From Candidatus Latescibacterota bacterium (GTDB lineage Bacteria; Krumholzibacteriota; Krumholzibacteriia; WVZY01): a stretch of DNA of 63,079 bases. Where the stretch lies: assembly GCA_011772205.1 (NCBI GenBank), contig WVZY01000069.1:1-63079 (forward strand). Direction: 5' to 3'. The position numbers and the translations under genes are program-made. The notes beneath the pieces are model-generated. The model saw only the letters and a program-made list of their open reading frames with translations. It did no database searches and had not been told where the DNA came from. Position 1 is the first letter of the stretch, and each line of letters starts with the position of its first letter. Below, in pieces: positions 19,538 through 30,306 of the stretch.

Positions 19538-19816
19538 TTGAAACGTCTTTCGTTCTGTACATTTTTCACGTTCCTTGTGCTCTTGCTTACCTACTCCGCT
19601 GCCGCGCAACAGCGGTCCGGAGATCAACAAGAGAAGCAAGGGATTGGTGAGGTCTTGTCGGAGTTGATTGAAAAAGATGGCATCGAGGCAGCCATCACAC
19701 AGTACAATCTGCTGAAACAAACCGCTCCATCCAGATATGATTTCGGTGAATCCCAGCTGCTCGATCTGGGGAAGAAACTCTTTTCCAGCGGCAAGACTTT
19801 CTCAGTTCTTAATTGA
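19538..19816 (+). CDS. Truncated TPR-linker protein with signal peptide
   Basis: The 92-residue product has a signal peptide (about 1-24, ending AAAQ). Residues 30-86 match the linker and first TPR found at the C-terminus of the hydrolase-TPR proteins here (IGEVLSELIEKDGIEAAITQ, then LDLGKKLFSSGKT). The frame then ends abruptly (FSVLN), exactly where related proteins continue into TPR helices. Both the catalytic head and the TPR end are missing, so it looks like a deletion relic. It may still be expressed and exported. Confidence 0.5.
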   Translation: MKRLSFCTFFTFLVLLLTYSAAAQQRSGDQQEKQGIGEVLSELIEKDGIEAAITQYNLLKQTAPSRYDFGESQLLDLGKKLFSSGKTFSVLN

Positions 19817-20213
19817 TTTACAAGAGATGTGGAATCCCCGAGCCGCACACAATAATTTATAGAAGCTATGAATCATCCAAAAAGCAAGTGGCCATATCAA
19901 TTGATTTAGCCCTTGCCGTATGCTCGAGCCGGTGCAATAATCAACGGGTATGCCGTGTTCTGGGAGTCAATCCCATGGAGCCGGAGGGACCGCGTCATCC
20001 CGGGCTAGATCGAACGAATGCATATTCATCGATTCCCATCGAAAGCGGCTCACTCTGCCGGTTTCTGCTTCCCTAAGGAGAAAAAACGGTGAAACGCCGT
20101 AAGGGTGCCAAAAAACGCTGCTGGTCGAGGTATTCGGATGACCAGTTGAAGCTGTCCTCCCACGAGGCGACACGGTGAACGATTATTCCGTAGCTGATGA
20201 TGGAGAAACAGCG
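19817..20213. other. Intergenic with a possible 29-codon basic ORF
   Basis: A GTG at 20089 with AAGGAG 9 nt upstream opens a 29-codon frame rich in Lys and Arg (MKRRKGAKKRCWSRYSDD), stopping at 20178. It resembles the start of some transposase OrfA proteins, but the match is weak. Confidence 0.3.
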
Positions 20214-21806
20214 ATGACACAAAGACTACTTGTAGTTGCTTCGGTGCTCGCTTTGCTCTTGGTCGCCAGTGTCATGCCGGCCGAATCAGGAGTGAAGATG
20301 ACCCAGGTCCAACCAGAGCTTGCTAAAAAACTGCAAACCGTCTTGGACCAAGCCCTCGAAACGAGTGGTACAATGGGAGCCTCAGCGGCCGTGATCATGC
20401 CCGATGGGCGAATCTGGACCGGTGTGAGCGGAATGTCAGACCCTGATACACCTGTCACGGCGGACATGTTGTTTGACATGGGCAGCACCGGCAAGAACCT
20501 GTTCGCAGCGCTGGTTCTTGATCTTGCCGAGGAGGGGCTGCTTTCGCTGGATGATCCGATCAACAAATATCTGCCGCCCTATCCCAATGTCAACGGCGCG
20601 ATCACGATTCGCCAGCTCCTCAATCATACCAGTGGACTCTATATGTGGGTCGAACATCCTCGCTCGCCGTTCCGCAAGCCCTACAACGAAATCGACTTCG
20701 AGAAGTGGTGGACGGCCGATGAGATCTTCTCGACGCTTGGTGGAGAACCATATTTCTCACCGGGTGAAGGGTGGCGCTACACACAAGCAGGATACTACCT
20801 GGGCAGGTTGATCGTCGAACAAGTTACAGGATCGACGGTGCCTGCGGAAGTGCAGAAGCGCCTGCTGGATCCGTTGGACATCCACGGCATGCTTCTGGAT
20901 CTGAAGGAACCGGTCTCCGCTAACTATCGGATCGCCCATAATTGGGTTGATACGAACGGAGACGGAGTCCCGGAAGATGTTTCAGCGAGGTCCAGAAACT
21001 GGATCAACTCGTTATCCGGAATTTTATATTATGCGACGATGGAGGACTTGGCCAAATGGCTGCACGGGTTACACCAGGGTAAGGTCTTGAGCCAGGCCTC
21101 GCTCGACGAAATGCTCGATTTCTATTCCCCGATACCTGACGAAGGTCTTGCCGGCTATGGATTGGGAACAGAGCACGTCGTCTTTGGAGACGTAGAGATG
21201 TGGGGACACAAAGGTTCAATTCCCGGATATCGAGCCGGAGTGTACTATTTGCCCCAGTTCAAGGCAACCTTGGCACTGGCGATTAACAGCGACAGCGATG
21301 AAAAAGGATTCGCGATGTTCACTCCTCTGCTGGAGGTTGTGTTTACTCATACAGCCACAGAGTCTGGATGTACGCCAACCAATGCCGGCGGGACCGTCCC
21401 ACCTGCGATAGCGATATGCTCGGTGACCTTTGTTGTGAACGGAGTCGAGCAGGTTGTGCGCGGCGGGGATACGCTGCCGTTATCGGCGGGCGACGAGGTC
21501 CGGTTCAAAGAAGCGGAGATCTATGTGGGCACCTTCTCGGGTAACGGTGGCGAGGCGTGCGTCGACCTTGCACCGTGGGATCAGAACGGTCAGGAGATTG
21601 AATCCGGTCGACTGGGCACGCACAATTTGGCAGTGTCACCGGGCTTGGCAACAATTACCGGCCCAGATAGAACGCAGATCGTCGGGGAGAACTGGCGGCG
21701 GATTGTAGCGGTGTTGAACCACTGGCCTCCGGGCAGAACAAAGGATTCCGATTGCGCCGGCGGACGTTGCGAACGCGACGACCGCATTGTCATTGAACTG
21801 AGATGA
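20214..21806 (+). CDS. Beta-lactamase-family serine hydrolase with C-terminal beta domain
   Basis: About 530 residues: signal peptide, serine hydrolase domain with STGK (about 91-94), the Tyr motif as YTQAGYYLG and HKG in EMWGHKGSIPGY. The family contains D-alanyl-D-alanine carboxypeptidases and esterases. A C-terminal segment (about 395-530) is beta-rich with paired cysteines and is not recognised. I prefer ATG 20214 (GGAG 8 nt upstream, signal peptide begins at once); a GTG at 20175 gives 13 more residues. Probably periplasmic. Confidence 0.87.
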   Translation: MTQRLLVVASVLALLLVASVMPAESGVKMTQVQPELAKKLQTVLDQALETSGTMGASAAVIMPDGRIWTGVSGMSDPDTPVTADMLFDMGSTGKNLFAALVLDLAEEGLLSLDDPINKYLPPYPNVNGAITIRQLLNHTSGLYMWVEHPRSPFRKPYNEIDFEKWWTADEIFSTLGGEPYFSPGEGWRYTQAGYYLGRLIVEQVTGSTVPAEVQKRLLDPLDIHGMLLDLKEPVSANYRIAHNWVDTNGDGVPEDVSARSRNWINSLSGILYYATMEDLAKWLHGLHQGKVLSQASLDEMLDFYSPIPDEGLAGYGLGTEHVVFGDVEMWGHKGSIPGYRAGVYYLPQFKATLALAINSDSDEKGFAMFTPLLEVVFTHTATESGCTPTNAGGTVPPAIAICSVTFVVNGVEQVVRGGDTLPLSAGDEVRFKEAEIYVGTFSGNGGEACVDLAPWDQNGQEIESGRLGTHNLAVSPGLATITGPDRTQIVGENWRRIVAVLNHWPPGRTKDSDCAGGRCERDDRIVIELR

Positions 21807-22222
21807 CGAGACTTCCCGCTCTTCCTTAAATCGATCGTTTGTGAAGCACACCGAGATCGGCCATCCGACAGCCGAACGCACTTAAAGCTGCTCACTTATT
21901 CCACCTGACAGCTGTAAACCACTCACCGAAGGAATTCTTGATATGGTGCAGACTGGCTCCCAAGTCGTAATCTTTTTAGCAATATTCCGATTTTTAGGAG
22001 AGTTTCGAGAGAATCGAGCCTTTAAGAAGAAACTGCTGAGTGCAAGAACAACAATCCCGATGAAATATTCGGCCGATGCAAGGGACTGGCCCCACCGGGG
22101 GCGTATCATCCAGTCAGTACTGGACTTTCGTCACTTTTTTTGAGATACTATAGCTTCGCATTACCCGGAATCCGAGTGGTTCTCTCATATATCAAGGCAA
22201 GTACACAGGCGATAGACGCAAA
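21807..22222. other. Intergenic, no gene seen
   Basis: The stretch precedes the RND efflux operon and must hold its promoter. I see no clear operator, terminator or linked regulator gene. Confidence 0.35.
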
Positions 22223-23515
22223 ATGATAAGAATGAAACCAAGATATTCCGCGTTCACTGCATACCTCGTTGGGGCCGGACTCGCCCTGTTTGCTGGTTCC
22301 TGTGGGTCTGGGGGCTCTATCGATAATCAAGCTGATCAACCCATCCCCGGAGTGGAAGCCGTACAGGCGCGCTATGGCACCTTGCCATTGACTCAACGAT
22401 TGAGTGGGGTCGTCAGGGCGACGAATCAAGTCGCGATCTACCCCGAAATCAGCGCGGTAATAACTGAGGTGCTGGTCAGAAACGGCGATGCCGTACAGAA
22501 GGGACAACCGATGGTCCGCCTTCGCGACAAGGAGTTCCGTGACCGATTGAAGCAGGCGACCGCCAGTTATCAGATAGCTGTAGCACAAGCCAGGCAGGCG
22601 GAAGCACGTTTGAAGGAAGCTCAATCGGAGCTGAAGCGGATTCAGAGACTGGCGGAGCAAGAAATGGTCAGCACGTCTCAGTTGGAAACCGCCGAGACGC
22701 GCGCCGCATTGGCGGAAGCCGACGTGGACCTGGCTAGAGCCCGCGTAGAGCAGGCCCAGGCCAACATGGCTGAGCAGGAGGAAAATCTATCCCAGACGAT
22801 CGTCCGCGCTCCCGTCGCGGGAAGCGTGGGAGATCGGAACGCGGAAGTCGGAATGCTCGTGGACAATAATACTCAACTGTTCACGTTAGGACAACTGGAC
22901 AACATGTACGTGCAGGTGGTCATCACGGACAAAATGCTCACTTTTATCGAGGAGGGACAGCCAGCGGAGGTTTTTTCAACGAGTTTCTCGTCCGGCCCGA
23001 TCTCCGCCACCCTGGCACGGATCTCGCCGTTCCTGCATCCGGTTACTCACAGTACGGATGGAGAGATCGACGTGGCGAACCCAGAGGGACTCTTGAAGCC
23101 CGGAATGTTCGTCACCGTAGATATCTTCTACGGGGAGAGCGAAGAGGCAACTCTCGTACCGCTGAGCTCTCTGTATGAGCATCCGGCAACCGGTGTCACC
23201 GGCGTCTATGTCACCGAGGCCTCTCTGGATCGAGAGCCGGTCGCCGCACTCAATGATGAACCATCGATATCCTTCTCGCGGCCTGTAACGTTCAAATTCG
23301 TTCCGGTACGCATAATCGCTAAGGGCCGCATGGAAGCAGGGATTCTGGGCGTGGAACCCGGCATGTGGGTTGTCACACTGGGGCAAAACCTTCTCGGTGG
23401 CGAGGCGGCTGACGCTCGCGTTCGTCCCGTTGATTGGGGTTGGGTGGAGAAACTGCAGAAGCTGCAGAGGGAGGACCTGATGCAGGACGTGATAGAACGG
23501 AAATCATCCTTGTAA
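22223..23515 (+). CDS. RND efflux periplasmic adaptor (membrane fusion protein)
   Basis: The 430-residue protein has a lipoprotein-like signal (LFAGSCGSGG). The adaptor order follows: a barrel-sandwich half (YPEISAVITEVLVRNGDAVQ), a long alpha-hairpin (about residues 105-190) rich in Gln, Ala and Glu, the second lipoyl half (IVRAPVAGSVG) and beta-barrel and membrane-proximal domains. It should link the inner-membrane RND pump to an outer-membrane channel. The pump gene follows 7 bp downstream. No TolC-like gene is in the window. Confidence 0.92.
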   Translation: MIRMKPRYSAFTAYLVGAGLALFAGSCGSGGSIDNQADQPIPGVEAVQARYGTLPLTQRLSGVVRATNQVAIYPEISAVITEVLVRNGDAVQKGQPMVRLRDKEFRDRLKQATASYQIAVAQARQAEARLKEAQSELKRIQRLAEQEMVSTSQLETAETRAALAEADVDLARARVEQAQANMAEQEENLSQTIVRAPVAGSVGDRNAEVGMLVDNNTQLFTLGQLDNMYVQVVITDKMLTFIEEGQPAEVFSTSFSSGPISATLARISPFLHPVTHSTDGEIDVANPEGLLKPGMFVTVDIFYGESEEATLVPLSSLYEHPATGVTGVYVTEASLDREPVAALNDEPSISFSRPVTFKFVPVRIIAKGRMEAGILGVEPGMWVVTLGQNLLGGEAADARVRPVDWGWVEKLQKLQREDLMQDVIERKSSL

Positions 23516-23522
23516 GAGAATA

Positions 23523-26500
23523 ATGAAAATCACAGAAATCGCAGTCAAACGCCCCATCGCCACGACCATGGTGTTCCTCATTATTATTGTTCTCGGCGTG
23601 ATGGGGTTTCGGTTTCTCCCGGTGGACTTGCTCCCTCAGATCGAATACCCACGGCTGACCATCCGTACGAATTATCCCAACGTGGGACCAGAGGAGATCG
23701 AGAAGATCATTACCGACCGCGTCGAGAACGCGGTTGCCGGTGTGCCGAATGTTGAAGAAATCCGTTCCAACTCCCAAGAAGGTCGAAGCCGCGTCACTCT
23801 GGAATTCTCGCAAGGCACCAACATCGACGAAGCCGCCAACGACGTGAGAGCAGCCTTGGACAGGATTCGTGACGACTTTCCGCCGGAAGTGGAATCGCCC
23901 AGGCTTTGGAAATTCGATCCGGATGTTTTTCCCGTCGTCATTCTAGGTGCCAGATCGCCTCGTGGCATGGAGGAACTTACCCGGATTCTGGAACGGGAGA
24001 TTTCCCAACGCTTCGAGCAGATCCCAGGAGCCGGCTCCGTCGATATCTGGGGAGGCGTTTACCGGCAGATCCAGGTGCGGCTGAAACGCGATCGTCTAGC
24101 CTCGAGCCAGCTTTCGGCGACCGACGTCCAGCAGGCGCTGCTGCGTGAGAATGTCACGCTTCCCGGGGGGGACATGCGGGAAGGACTCAGCGACATGTAC
24201 GTCCGAACCCGCGGCGAATACGAGTCGATCGATCAGATCGCGGGTACGATCATCACTGTAATCGACGGCAAGCCTATTCGCATTCGGGATGTCGCCGAGG
24301 TGGTGGATGGGTACGAAGACATCAACCGCCTGGTGCAGGTCGACGGACTTCCTATGGTTCGCCTCGGAATCCGCAAACAATCCGGCGCGAACACAGTTGC
24401 GGTGGCGCAGAAGGCCCGCGAGGTCATGGAACAGATCAATCAAGAGCGGGATGACCTGGATCTGATGATGGTGATCGACCAGAGTGATTTTATCAAGAAC
24501 TCCATCAATAATGTGCAGAAATCCGCTCTCTGGGGCGGGCTGCTGGCTGTGTTCGTGCTTTATCTGTTCCTGCGCAACGGATCGACGACGTTCATTATCG
24601 CCCTGTCGATTCCCATCTCCATCATTGCCACTTTCGGCTTGCTCTATTTCAACAACCTTACGTTGAACCAAATGAGCTTCGGAGGATTGGCGTTGGGGAT
24701 CGGCCTAATCGTCGACAACGCCATTGTCGTCCTGGAGAACATCGTTCGCCTGCGGGAGGAGGGGCGAGATCTGACAGAGAGCGCCTTGACCGGAACCAGG
24801 CAGGTTACCGGTGCCATTATCGCCTCCACGTTAACGACGACGGTGATCTTTCTGCCCGTGGTGTTCATGCAGACGATCTCCGGTATGCTATTCAAAGAGC
24901 TGGCGCTCGTCGTCGTGTTTGCATTGTCATGCTCGCTACTCGTTGCTCTCACCCTTGTCCCCATGCTCGGCAGTCGTTATCTGACCATCAAGGCAGGCAA
25001 GAACGGCAAGAAACGCTTATCTTCGCGCGCCGGGGCGTGGTTCCTGGCGCTGGAAAACGTCTATTCGCGGTGGTTGGAAAGAGCCCTGCGGCATCGGATG
25101 ATTGTCATTATCGCAACGGCTGTCTTACTGTTGACTAACCTCTATCTCTGGACGTTGCTACCCGTTGAACTCGCTCCCCAGACGGACGCCGATGAGATCG
25201 ACGTGGATCTCGAAATGGCCCAGGGAACGAACATCGCCGTCGTGAACGAGTACCTCTATGAGCTGGAACGGATTGTGCGCGATTCCACACCAATGGACCA
25301 GGTCCGGCACATGACCATTGAAATCCGGCCCGGCGATGCGGAAGTGGAATTAGCTCTACATGGTGCGGACAAACGGACAATGGATAGTTATGTGATCGCC
25401 GATCAGATCCGCCGCAGCGTTGCCGGACGAATACCGGGTGCGGAAATTCGTGTGCAGGCGCAGTCCGGTCTATGGATGCTGCGCAGGTTGTTCGGATCCG
25501 GTGGTGGAGAGGCCGTTCAGCTGGAATTGCGCGGATACGACCTCGAGTTGGCCGATCAACTGGCACAGAAGATCAAGCAAATCATGGAGCGCGTGCCTGC
25601 AATCGAAGATGTCCGCATTAGCCGCAGAGAAGGACGCCCCGAACAGAACTTGATCGTCGACCGAGAGAAGATCGCAGACCTCGGACTGTCGGTCAGCCAG
25701 ATCGCCCGGGTGATTCAGACGAACGTGGGCGGCAGCCAGGCCGGCGTATTCCGGGAAGGTGGTGAAGAGTTTCCCATCGTCGTTCGTTTGCAACCGGATG
25801 ACCGATTGAGCACATTGGACCTCGGCAACGTCGCAGTGCGAGCCGGTACCGGCCAGATCATACCGGTTTCCGCCGTGGTACGCACTGAACGCCGGCGCGG
25901 CCCAACTGCCATCGACCGCGTCGACGGCCAGCGCGTGACGTACATATCCGCCAACCTCCAAAGTGGAGCCGCTTTGGGTGACGTGATTCAGGAACTCCAA
26001 GGAGAACTGCGAGACCTCGCGCTGCTACGGGATTTTTCCCTCTTGTTCAGCGGGGAGTATCTAGAGCAGCAGAAAGCTCGGAGGGACTTCATCCTCTCCA
26101 TCATCATGGCCGTGATATTGATTTACATGGTGATGGCAGCCCAGTTCGAGCGTTTTATCGATCCGCTTATCGTGATGGTTTCCGTCCCACTAGCGATCAT
26201 CGGGGTCGTGCCGACACTGTTGATTACGGGAACTTCCTTGAATGTGCAGAGCTTGATGGGAATTATCATGCTTCTTGGCATCGTGGTGAACAATGCCATT
26301 GTACTCGTGGATTATATCAACCTGATGCGCCGGGAGCAGAACTTGAGTATCTTTGAGGCCGTCCTGCAATCCGGTCGGCGGCGCTTGCGTCCGATTCTGA
26401 TGACCACGTGTACGACAATATTTGGAATGTTACCGCTCGCATTCGGCACCGGCGCCGGAGGAGAAATACAGGCCGCGCTCGCCCGAGCCGTGATCGGAGG

Positions 26501-26633
26501 TTTGACCGTTTCCACCCTGATTACACTCGTTCTGATTCCGGCAGTCTACACCGGTGTTTACGATCTTCTAGGAAAGCTCAGCATGTACAAAGTGATCGCA
26601 CGCTCCCGTGGCGACAGCACAGCGCGCGCATAG
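23523..26633 (+). CDS. RND-family efflux transporter permease
   Basis: The 1036-residue protein has the full HAE1/AcrB-like plan: TM1 (about 12-30), a large periplasmic porter and docking domain, TM2-6, a second periplasmic domain and TM8-12. The relay region of TM4 reads GLIVDNAIVVLEN, keeping the first Asp but with Asn in the second position. TM10 reads GIVVNNAIVLVDY, without the Lys seen in E. coli AcrB. Substitutions of this kind occur in many RND subfamilies, so drug specificity cannot be inferred. It is cotranscribed with the adaptor. Confidence 0.93.
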   Translation: MKITEIAVKRPIATTMVFLIIIVLGVMGFRFLPVDLLPQIEYPRLTIRTNYPNVGPEEIEKIITDRVENAVAGVPNVEEIRSNSQEGRSRVTLEFSQGTNIDEAANDVRAALDRIRDDFPPEVESPRLWKFDPDVFPVVILGARSPRGMEELTRILEREISQRFEQIPGAGSVDIWGGVYRQIQVRLKRDRLASSQLSATDVQQALLRENVTLPGGDMREGLSDMYVRTRGEYESIDQIAGTIITVIDGKPIRIRDVAEVVDGYEDINRLVQVDGLPMVRLGIRKQSGANTVAVAQKAREVMEQINQERDDLDLMMVIDQSDFIKNSINNVQKSALWGGLLAVFVLYLFLRNGSTTFIIALSIPISIIATFGLLYFNNLTLNQMSFGGLALGIGLIVDNAIVVLENIVRLREEGRDLTESALTGTRQVTGAIIASTLTTTVIFLPVVFMQTISGMLFKELALVVVFALSCSLLVALTLVPMLGSRYLTIKAGKNGKKRLSSRAGAWFLALENVYSRWLERALRHRMIVIIATAVLLLTNLYLWTLLPVELAPQTDADEIDVDLEMAQGTNIAVVNEYLYELERIVRDSTPMDQVRHMTIEIRPGDAEVELALHGADKRTMDSYVIADQIRRSVAGRIPGAEIRVQAQSGLWMLRRLFGSGGGEAVQLELRGYDLELADQLAQKIKQIMERVPAIEDVRISRREGRPEQNLIVDREKIADLGLSVSQIARVIQTNVGGSQAGVFREGGEEFPIVVRLQPDDRLSTLDLGNVAVRAGTGQIIPVSAVVRTERRRGPTAIDRVDGQRVTYISANLQSGAALGDVIQELQGELRDLALLRDFSLLFSGEYLEQQKARRDFILSIIMAVILIYMVMAAQFERFIDPLIVMVSVPLAIIGVVPTLLITGTSLNVQSLMGIIMLLGIVVNNAIVLVDYINLMRREQNLSIFEAVLQSGRRRLRPILMTTCTTIFGMLPLAFGTGAGGEIQAALARAVIGGLTVSTLITLVLIPAVYTGVYDLLGKLSMYKVIARSRGDSTARA

Positions 26634-26905
26634 TCTCACAAAACTTCATCAGATAGAATCCGGCTCCCCGGAACATACGGTATCACGAACTCTGTAGATA
26701 TTCCTCAATAGGACAGGACCACGGCCAGCAGGGCCAAGAACACTAGCGCCTGATCCACATGACTCAGGCGCGCTCGGTACGGCGGCTGTGATGCCGCGAT
26801 TGCAGTGATTCTCGCAGTCTGTTTAGAAGTTTTCGGATGGTGGGTTATAGTCTGACCGGTCAGAACCAAGAGCACCTCAAAGTGCCACAGAAACGAGCAG
26901 TGAAT

Positions 26906-29134
26906 CTACCGGAGTCCGGCCTTTTCCAACAATGCATCGATCTCCGGATCCCTCAACCGGATCTGCGGGGGCAATATGTTATCCGTGACGATGAACAGGT
27001 CGCGTTCCTCCATCGCGCGCTCCACGTAAGCCAACACGGCCGACTTCTCGCCCCGCGCCATGGAAAGCCACGCGAAATACAACGGCGCCACATACTCTTG
27101 CTTCGAGCGCTCGGCGAGACGCTTCGCAAATCTATCTGCCTCGGAATTCTTCCCCATCAAGTAGTAGGTCACGCCAAGAATGGCCAGTGTGATCGAAGCC
27201 CCGCCTGAGAGATCGACCGCCTTCTCGAGCGCAGCGGCAGCCTCCTTTTCCCGTGACGCGTGGAGATGGGCGAACCCAAGAAACAGGTGCAACTGCCAAT
27301 GGTCCTGCTCCATATCAAGTGCTTTGAGAATCGTATCGATGGCCTCCTCGATCGCTCCCGGACCCATAAGAGTGGAGGCCACCCAGGCAGCGAGAAGGCC
27401 GTCGAGTGGTTCGAGCCTCAAAGCGAGTCTTGCCTCGGCAATCGTCTCTTCATTTCTTCCTTGGCAAGAAAGAAACAGCGCGTGGCGCATGCGATTAAAA
27501 GCTGCGGTGGGATCGAGTTCCAAAGCCCGGCGAAACTCGCGTTCCGCCCCGCGGAAATCCCAGTCGTAGCTCCATAGGACGACCGCCAGCGCGGCGTGGA
27601 CTATACCGAGTTTGTCATCGAGCTCGATCGCCCTTTCGGCGGCCGCCCGGGACTTGGGCATCACTTCATTTGGAGGACAGCCACCCCACCACGCCAGACT
27701 CTGGTAGTAGTCCGACAGCCACGCGTGGGGAAGAGCGAACGAGGGATCGAGCTCTATGGATTTTTGAAGCAGCTCGAAACTCTTCGCCCACCCTTCGGGC
27801 GTGAGACTGTGTAAGTAGTAACGTCCCTCGAGGAGAGCCGTGTAGGCATCCAGGTTCTCGGTTCCGCACGACACCAGTGTCTGATCCTTCGGACCAACAA
27901 GTTTGACTTTTAATTGATCGACGATCGCGCGGGCGATCTCGTCCTGGATGTCGAAAATGTCTTGCATCTCGCGATCGAAGCGTTTCGACCAGAGGTGGTA
28001 ACCGTCCGCGATATTAATGAGCTGGGCGGTGATTCGCAGACGGTTCCCCGCTCTGCGGACGCTTCCCTCGAGCACGGTGCCGACGTTGAGTTTCTCTCCG
28101 ACCTCGCGTAAGTCGACACCTTCTCCACGGAAGCGAAACGTCGATGTCCTCGCCGCCACACGCAAACCTTCTATTTGGACAAGTGCGTTGATGAGTTCCT
28201 CGGTGAGACCGTCCCCGAAGTATTGGTTCTCTGGATCCGGACTCATGTTCGCGAATGGAAGAACAGCGATCGAAGGGGGCAGCTTCGCGTCGTCGGAGTC
28301 CGCACCGGCAGCTTTGATTTCGGGTCGTCGCATCAGCGATTCCAGGGCGGGAATCAACTCGGCCAATGTCTGATACCGTTCGTTTGGGTTCTTGGAAAGC
28401 GTTTTGTCGATGAGGCGTTCCACGTCGGCGGGCACGTCGTGACGCAAACTCCGAACCGGCTTCGGCGCTTCGTTCATGATCGAGTACATCATCGCCTGTT
28501 CGTAGTCACCCCGGAACGGCGTCTCACCGGTGATCATTTCGTACAGCACGACGCCCAGGGCCCAGATATCCGATCGCTGATCGACATCCTCGCCTTTGAG
28601 CTGCTCCGGCGACATGTAGATCACAGTCCCCGGCGCCGTCCCCGTCCTCGTCAGCTTTGTCCGGCCGCTGAGCTTGGCGAGTCCGAAGTCGACGATCTTC
28701 GCCAAACCTTCGCTCGTTATGAAAATGTTTCCCGGTTTGATATCTCTGTGGACGATCCCTTTCTCGTGAGCTTTGGAGAGGCCTGATGCCACTTGCGTCG
28801 CAACCGACACTGCTTCCTCAAGCTTCATCGGGCCCCGCTCGATCTTCGCCTGGAGTGTCTCCCCTTCGTAGCAGGGCATCACGATGAACATCCGGCCTTC
28901 GGGCGTTTCATTGATCTCATGAATCGAACAGATATTCGGGTGTTCGAGAGAAGAAGCCGCTTGGGCCTCCTGGACGAACCGTTTTCTCGCTGTTGCGTCG
29001 CTGATCGAGGGAGGAAGGAACTTGAGGGCGACAAGCCGTTTGAGCTTCGTGTCCTCGGCTTTGTAGACCACACCCATCCCACCCTCGCCGAGTTTTTCGA
29101 GGATCTTGTAGTGGGATATGGTCTGGCCGATCAT
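26906..29134 (-). CDS. Serine/threonine protein kinase with TolB-like and TPR domains
   Basis: About 742 residues. The Hanks-type kinase domain (about 9-270) has the Gly loop [13 protein letters not shown], Lys38 in [14 protein letters not shown] (129-136), DFGLAK (149-154) and [14 protein letters not shown] TolB-N/FlgO-like domain follows (about 310-450; [20 protein letters not shown]). The rest is TPR. No membrane segment is seen, so it is probably cytosolic. I chose the ATG preceded by GGAGGGTAAA, which gives the [11 protein letters not shown] start usual for this family. A truncated copy with the same leader lies at 58104-58442. Confidence 0.92.
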   Translation of the reverse strand: MIGQTISHYKILEKLGEGGMGVVYKAEDTKLKRLVALKFLPPSISDATARKRFVQEAQAASSLEHPNICSIHEINETPEGRMFIVMPCYEGETLQAKIERGPMKLEEAVSVATQVASGLSKAHEKGIVHRDIKPGNIFITSEGLAKIVDFGLAKLSGRTKLTRTGTAPGTVIYMSPEQLKGEDVDQRSDIWALGVVLYEMITGETPFRGDYEQAMMYSIMNEAPKPVRSLRHDVPADVERLIDKTLSKNPNERYQTLAELIPALESLMRRPEIKAAGADSDDAKLPPSIAVLPFANMSPDPENQYFGDGLTEELINALVQIEGLRVAARTSTFRFRGEGVDLREVGEKLNVGTVLEGSVRRAGNRLRITAQLINIADGYHLWSKRFDREMQDIFDIQDEIARAIVDQLKVKLVGPKDQTLVSCGTENLDAYTALLEGRYYLHSLTPEGWAKSFELLQKSIELDPSFALPHAWLSDYYQSLAWWGGCPPNEVMPKSRAAAERAIELDDKLGIVHAALAVVLWSYDWDFRGAEREFRRALELDPTAAFNRMRHALFLSCQGRNEETIAEARLALRLEPLDGLLAAWVASTLMGPGAIEEAIDTILKALDMEQDHWQLHLFLGFAHLHASREKEAAAALEKAVDLSGGASITLAILGVTYYLMGKNSEADRFAKRLAERSKQEYVAPLYFAWLSMARGEKSAVLAYVERAMEERDLFIVTDNILPPQIRLRDPEIDALLEKAGLR

Positions 29135-29791
29135 TTTACCCTCCAGCAAGATAGCCGAGTGCTGGGCAAGACGAATGATGCGTTTCTCGGGGGTGATCCC
29201 ATTATAGCCGAGTGCCACATAGCTGTACAGGATCAACTCCTTGAGCACGCAACAGATCTGGATGTCTCAGGATTCCGTCGACGGTTATTAGTGAGCTGAT
29301 TGAGGGTGGTTTACGTTAACTAGACCATGAAACGGCGCTAAAAATCCGAGAACTTGAGAGCGATTTGGCCATCTCCTTGCCCTCATCCTCCACGTGGGAA
29401 GTCCACTCAGTCAACGGCATTGGTGCCCTCAAAAAATTATTGTTAATTAATCAAGCCTCTAGTTCATTCGAAGAGATCGGAGATGTAAAACCCATGAAAT
29501 CGGATCCGTTGTTCTCTCGCTGGAGATTCCGAGGAGGATTACAAACGGAACTGGCTCCCTGGTGGTAATCCTCGTCGGAAGTTTCTCAATTCTCCGGAGT
29601 AGACATTTCAGCAAACACACTTTCGTGCAACGCCTGCACGAATTTTCGTATTCCCGGAATCCTGGGAAAATCAGTTATCCGAGCTGTGCCTGCAAGCACA
29701 ACAGCTGCCGGCGAAGATTGTCTGAACCCATATCAAAATAGCCCCCATACTGGCCAACCGATAAAAATCTGGGAATTTTTTCCTATTTTCC
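29135..29791. other. Intergenic region duplicated upstream of the second kinase copy
   Basis: About 29300-29580 is recognisably similar to 58620-58880, including TTTGGCCA, GAAGTCC, AAGCCTCT and GGCTCCC blocks in the same order. It appears to have travelled with the kinase gene. No gene is seen inside it. Confidence 0.5.
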
Positions 29792-29831
29792 TTGACACGA
29801 CGGATGAAAACTAGTAATTTTTTCCTAGTTT
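29792..29831 (+). promoter_or_regulatory. Promoter and palindromic operator for the BlaI-BlaR1 pair
   Basis: TTGACA at 29792-29797 and TAATTT at 29815-29820 are separated by 17 bp, a good sigma70-type spacing. An inverted repeat AAACTAG-N10-CTAGTTT (29808-29831) covers the -10 box, and the block AATTTTTTCCTA occurs at both 29774 and 29816. A BlaI-type dimer bound here would block RNA polymerase, suggesting autoregulation. Boxes are seen directly; binding is inferred. Confidence 0.6.
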
Positions 29832-29911
29832 AATGCCGGTGTCGAAACGCTCGATTCACGACTCGTACCGGGGAGTTTGAATAATACATAAAACCAAGAA
29901 TGAGGCGTTGC

Positions 29912-30304
29912 ATGTCCAAGAAGAAACAACTGCAGCGACTTAGCAAGCGGGAGCGCCAGATTATGGACGTCATTTACACGCTCGGCGAGGCGACTGCTGC
30001 GGATGTGTTCAAACACCTACCCGAGAAAGTGAGCGACGCCTCAGTCCGCAAGCTCATCCGGATTGTTGAACAGAAGGGATACCTCACCCACCGGCGCGCG
30101 GGACATAGCTACATTTACGCCCCGACGATACCGAAGGAAATAGCGAGCCGCCAGGCTATCAAGCATTTGCTCAAAACTTTTTTCCAGGATTCGACCCCGA
30201 AGGCGGTCTCGGCCCTGCTCGACGTAAGCGGCTCGGAACTCTCCCAGGAAGATATCTCGGAGCTCTTAGAGCTCATTCGCAAGGCCGAAGAGGAAGGAAG
30301 ATAA
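29912..30304 (+). CDS. BlaI/MecI/CopY-family transcriptional repressor
   Basis: This 130-residue winged-helix protein has the family pattern: LSKRERQIMDVIYTLGEATA, a recognition region with VSDASVRKLIRIVEQKGYL, then the HRRAGHSYIYAPTIPKE wing and a helical dimerisation tail (about 80-130). In known systems such repressors bind as dimers and are cleaved after BlaR1 signalling. The start was chosen for the GAGG 8 nt upstream. It is followed 2 bp later by the BlaR1-like gene. Confidence 0.9.
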   Translation: MSKKKQLQRLSKRERQIMDVIYTLGEATAADVFKHLPEKVSDASVRKLIRIVEQKGYLTHRRAGHSYIYAPTIPKEIASRQAIKHLLKTFFQDSTPKAVSALLDVSGSELSQEDISELLELIRKAEEEGR

Positions 30305-30306
30305 TC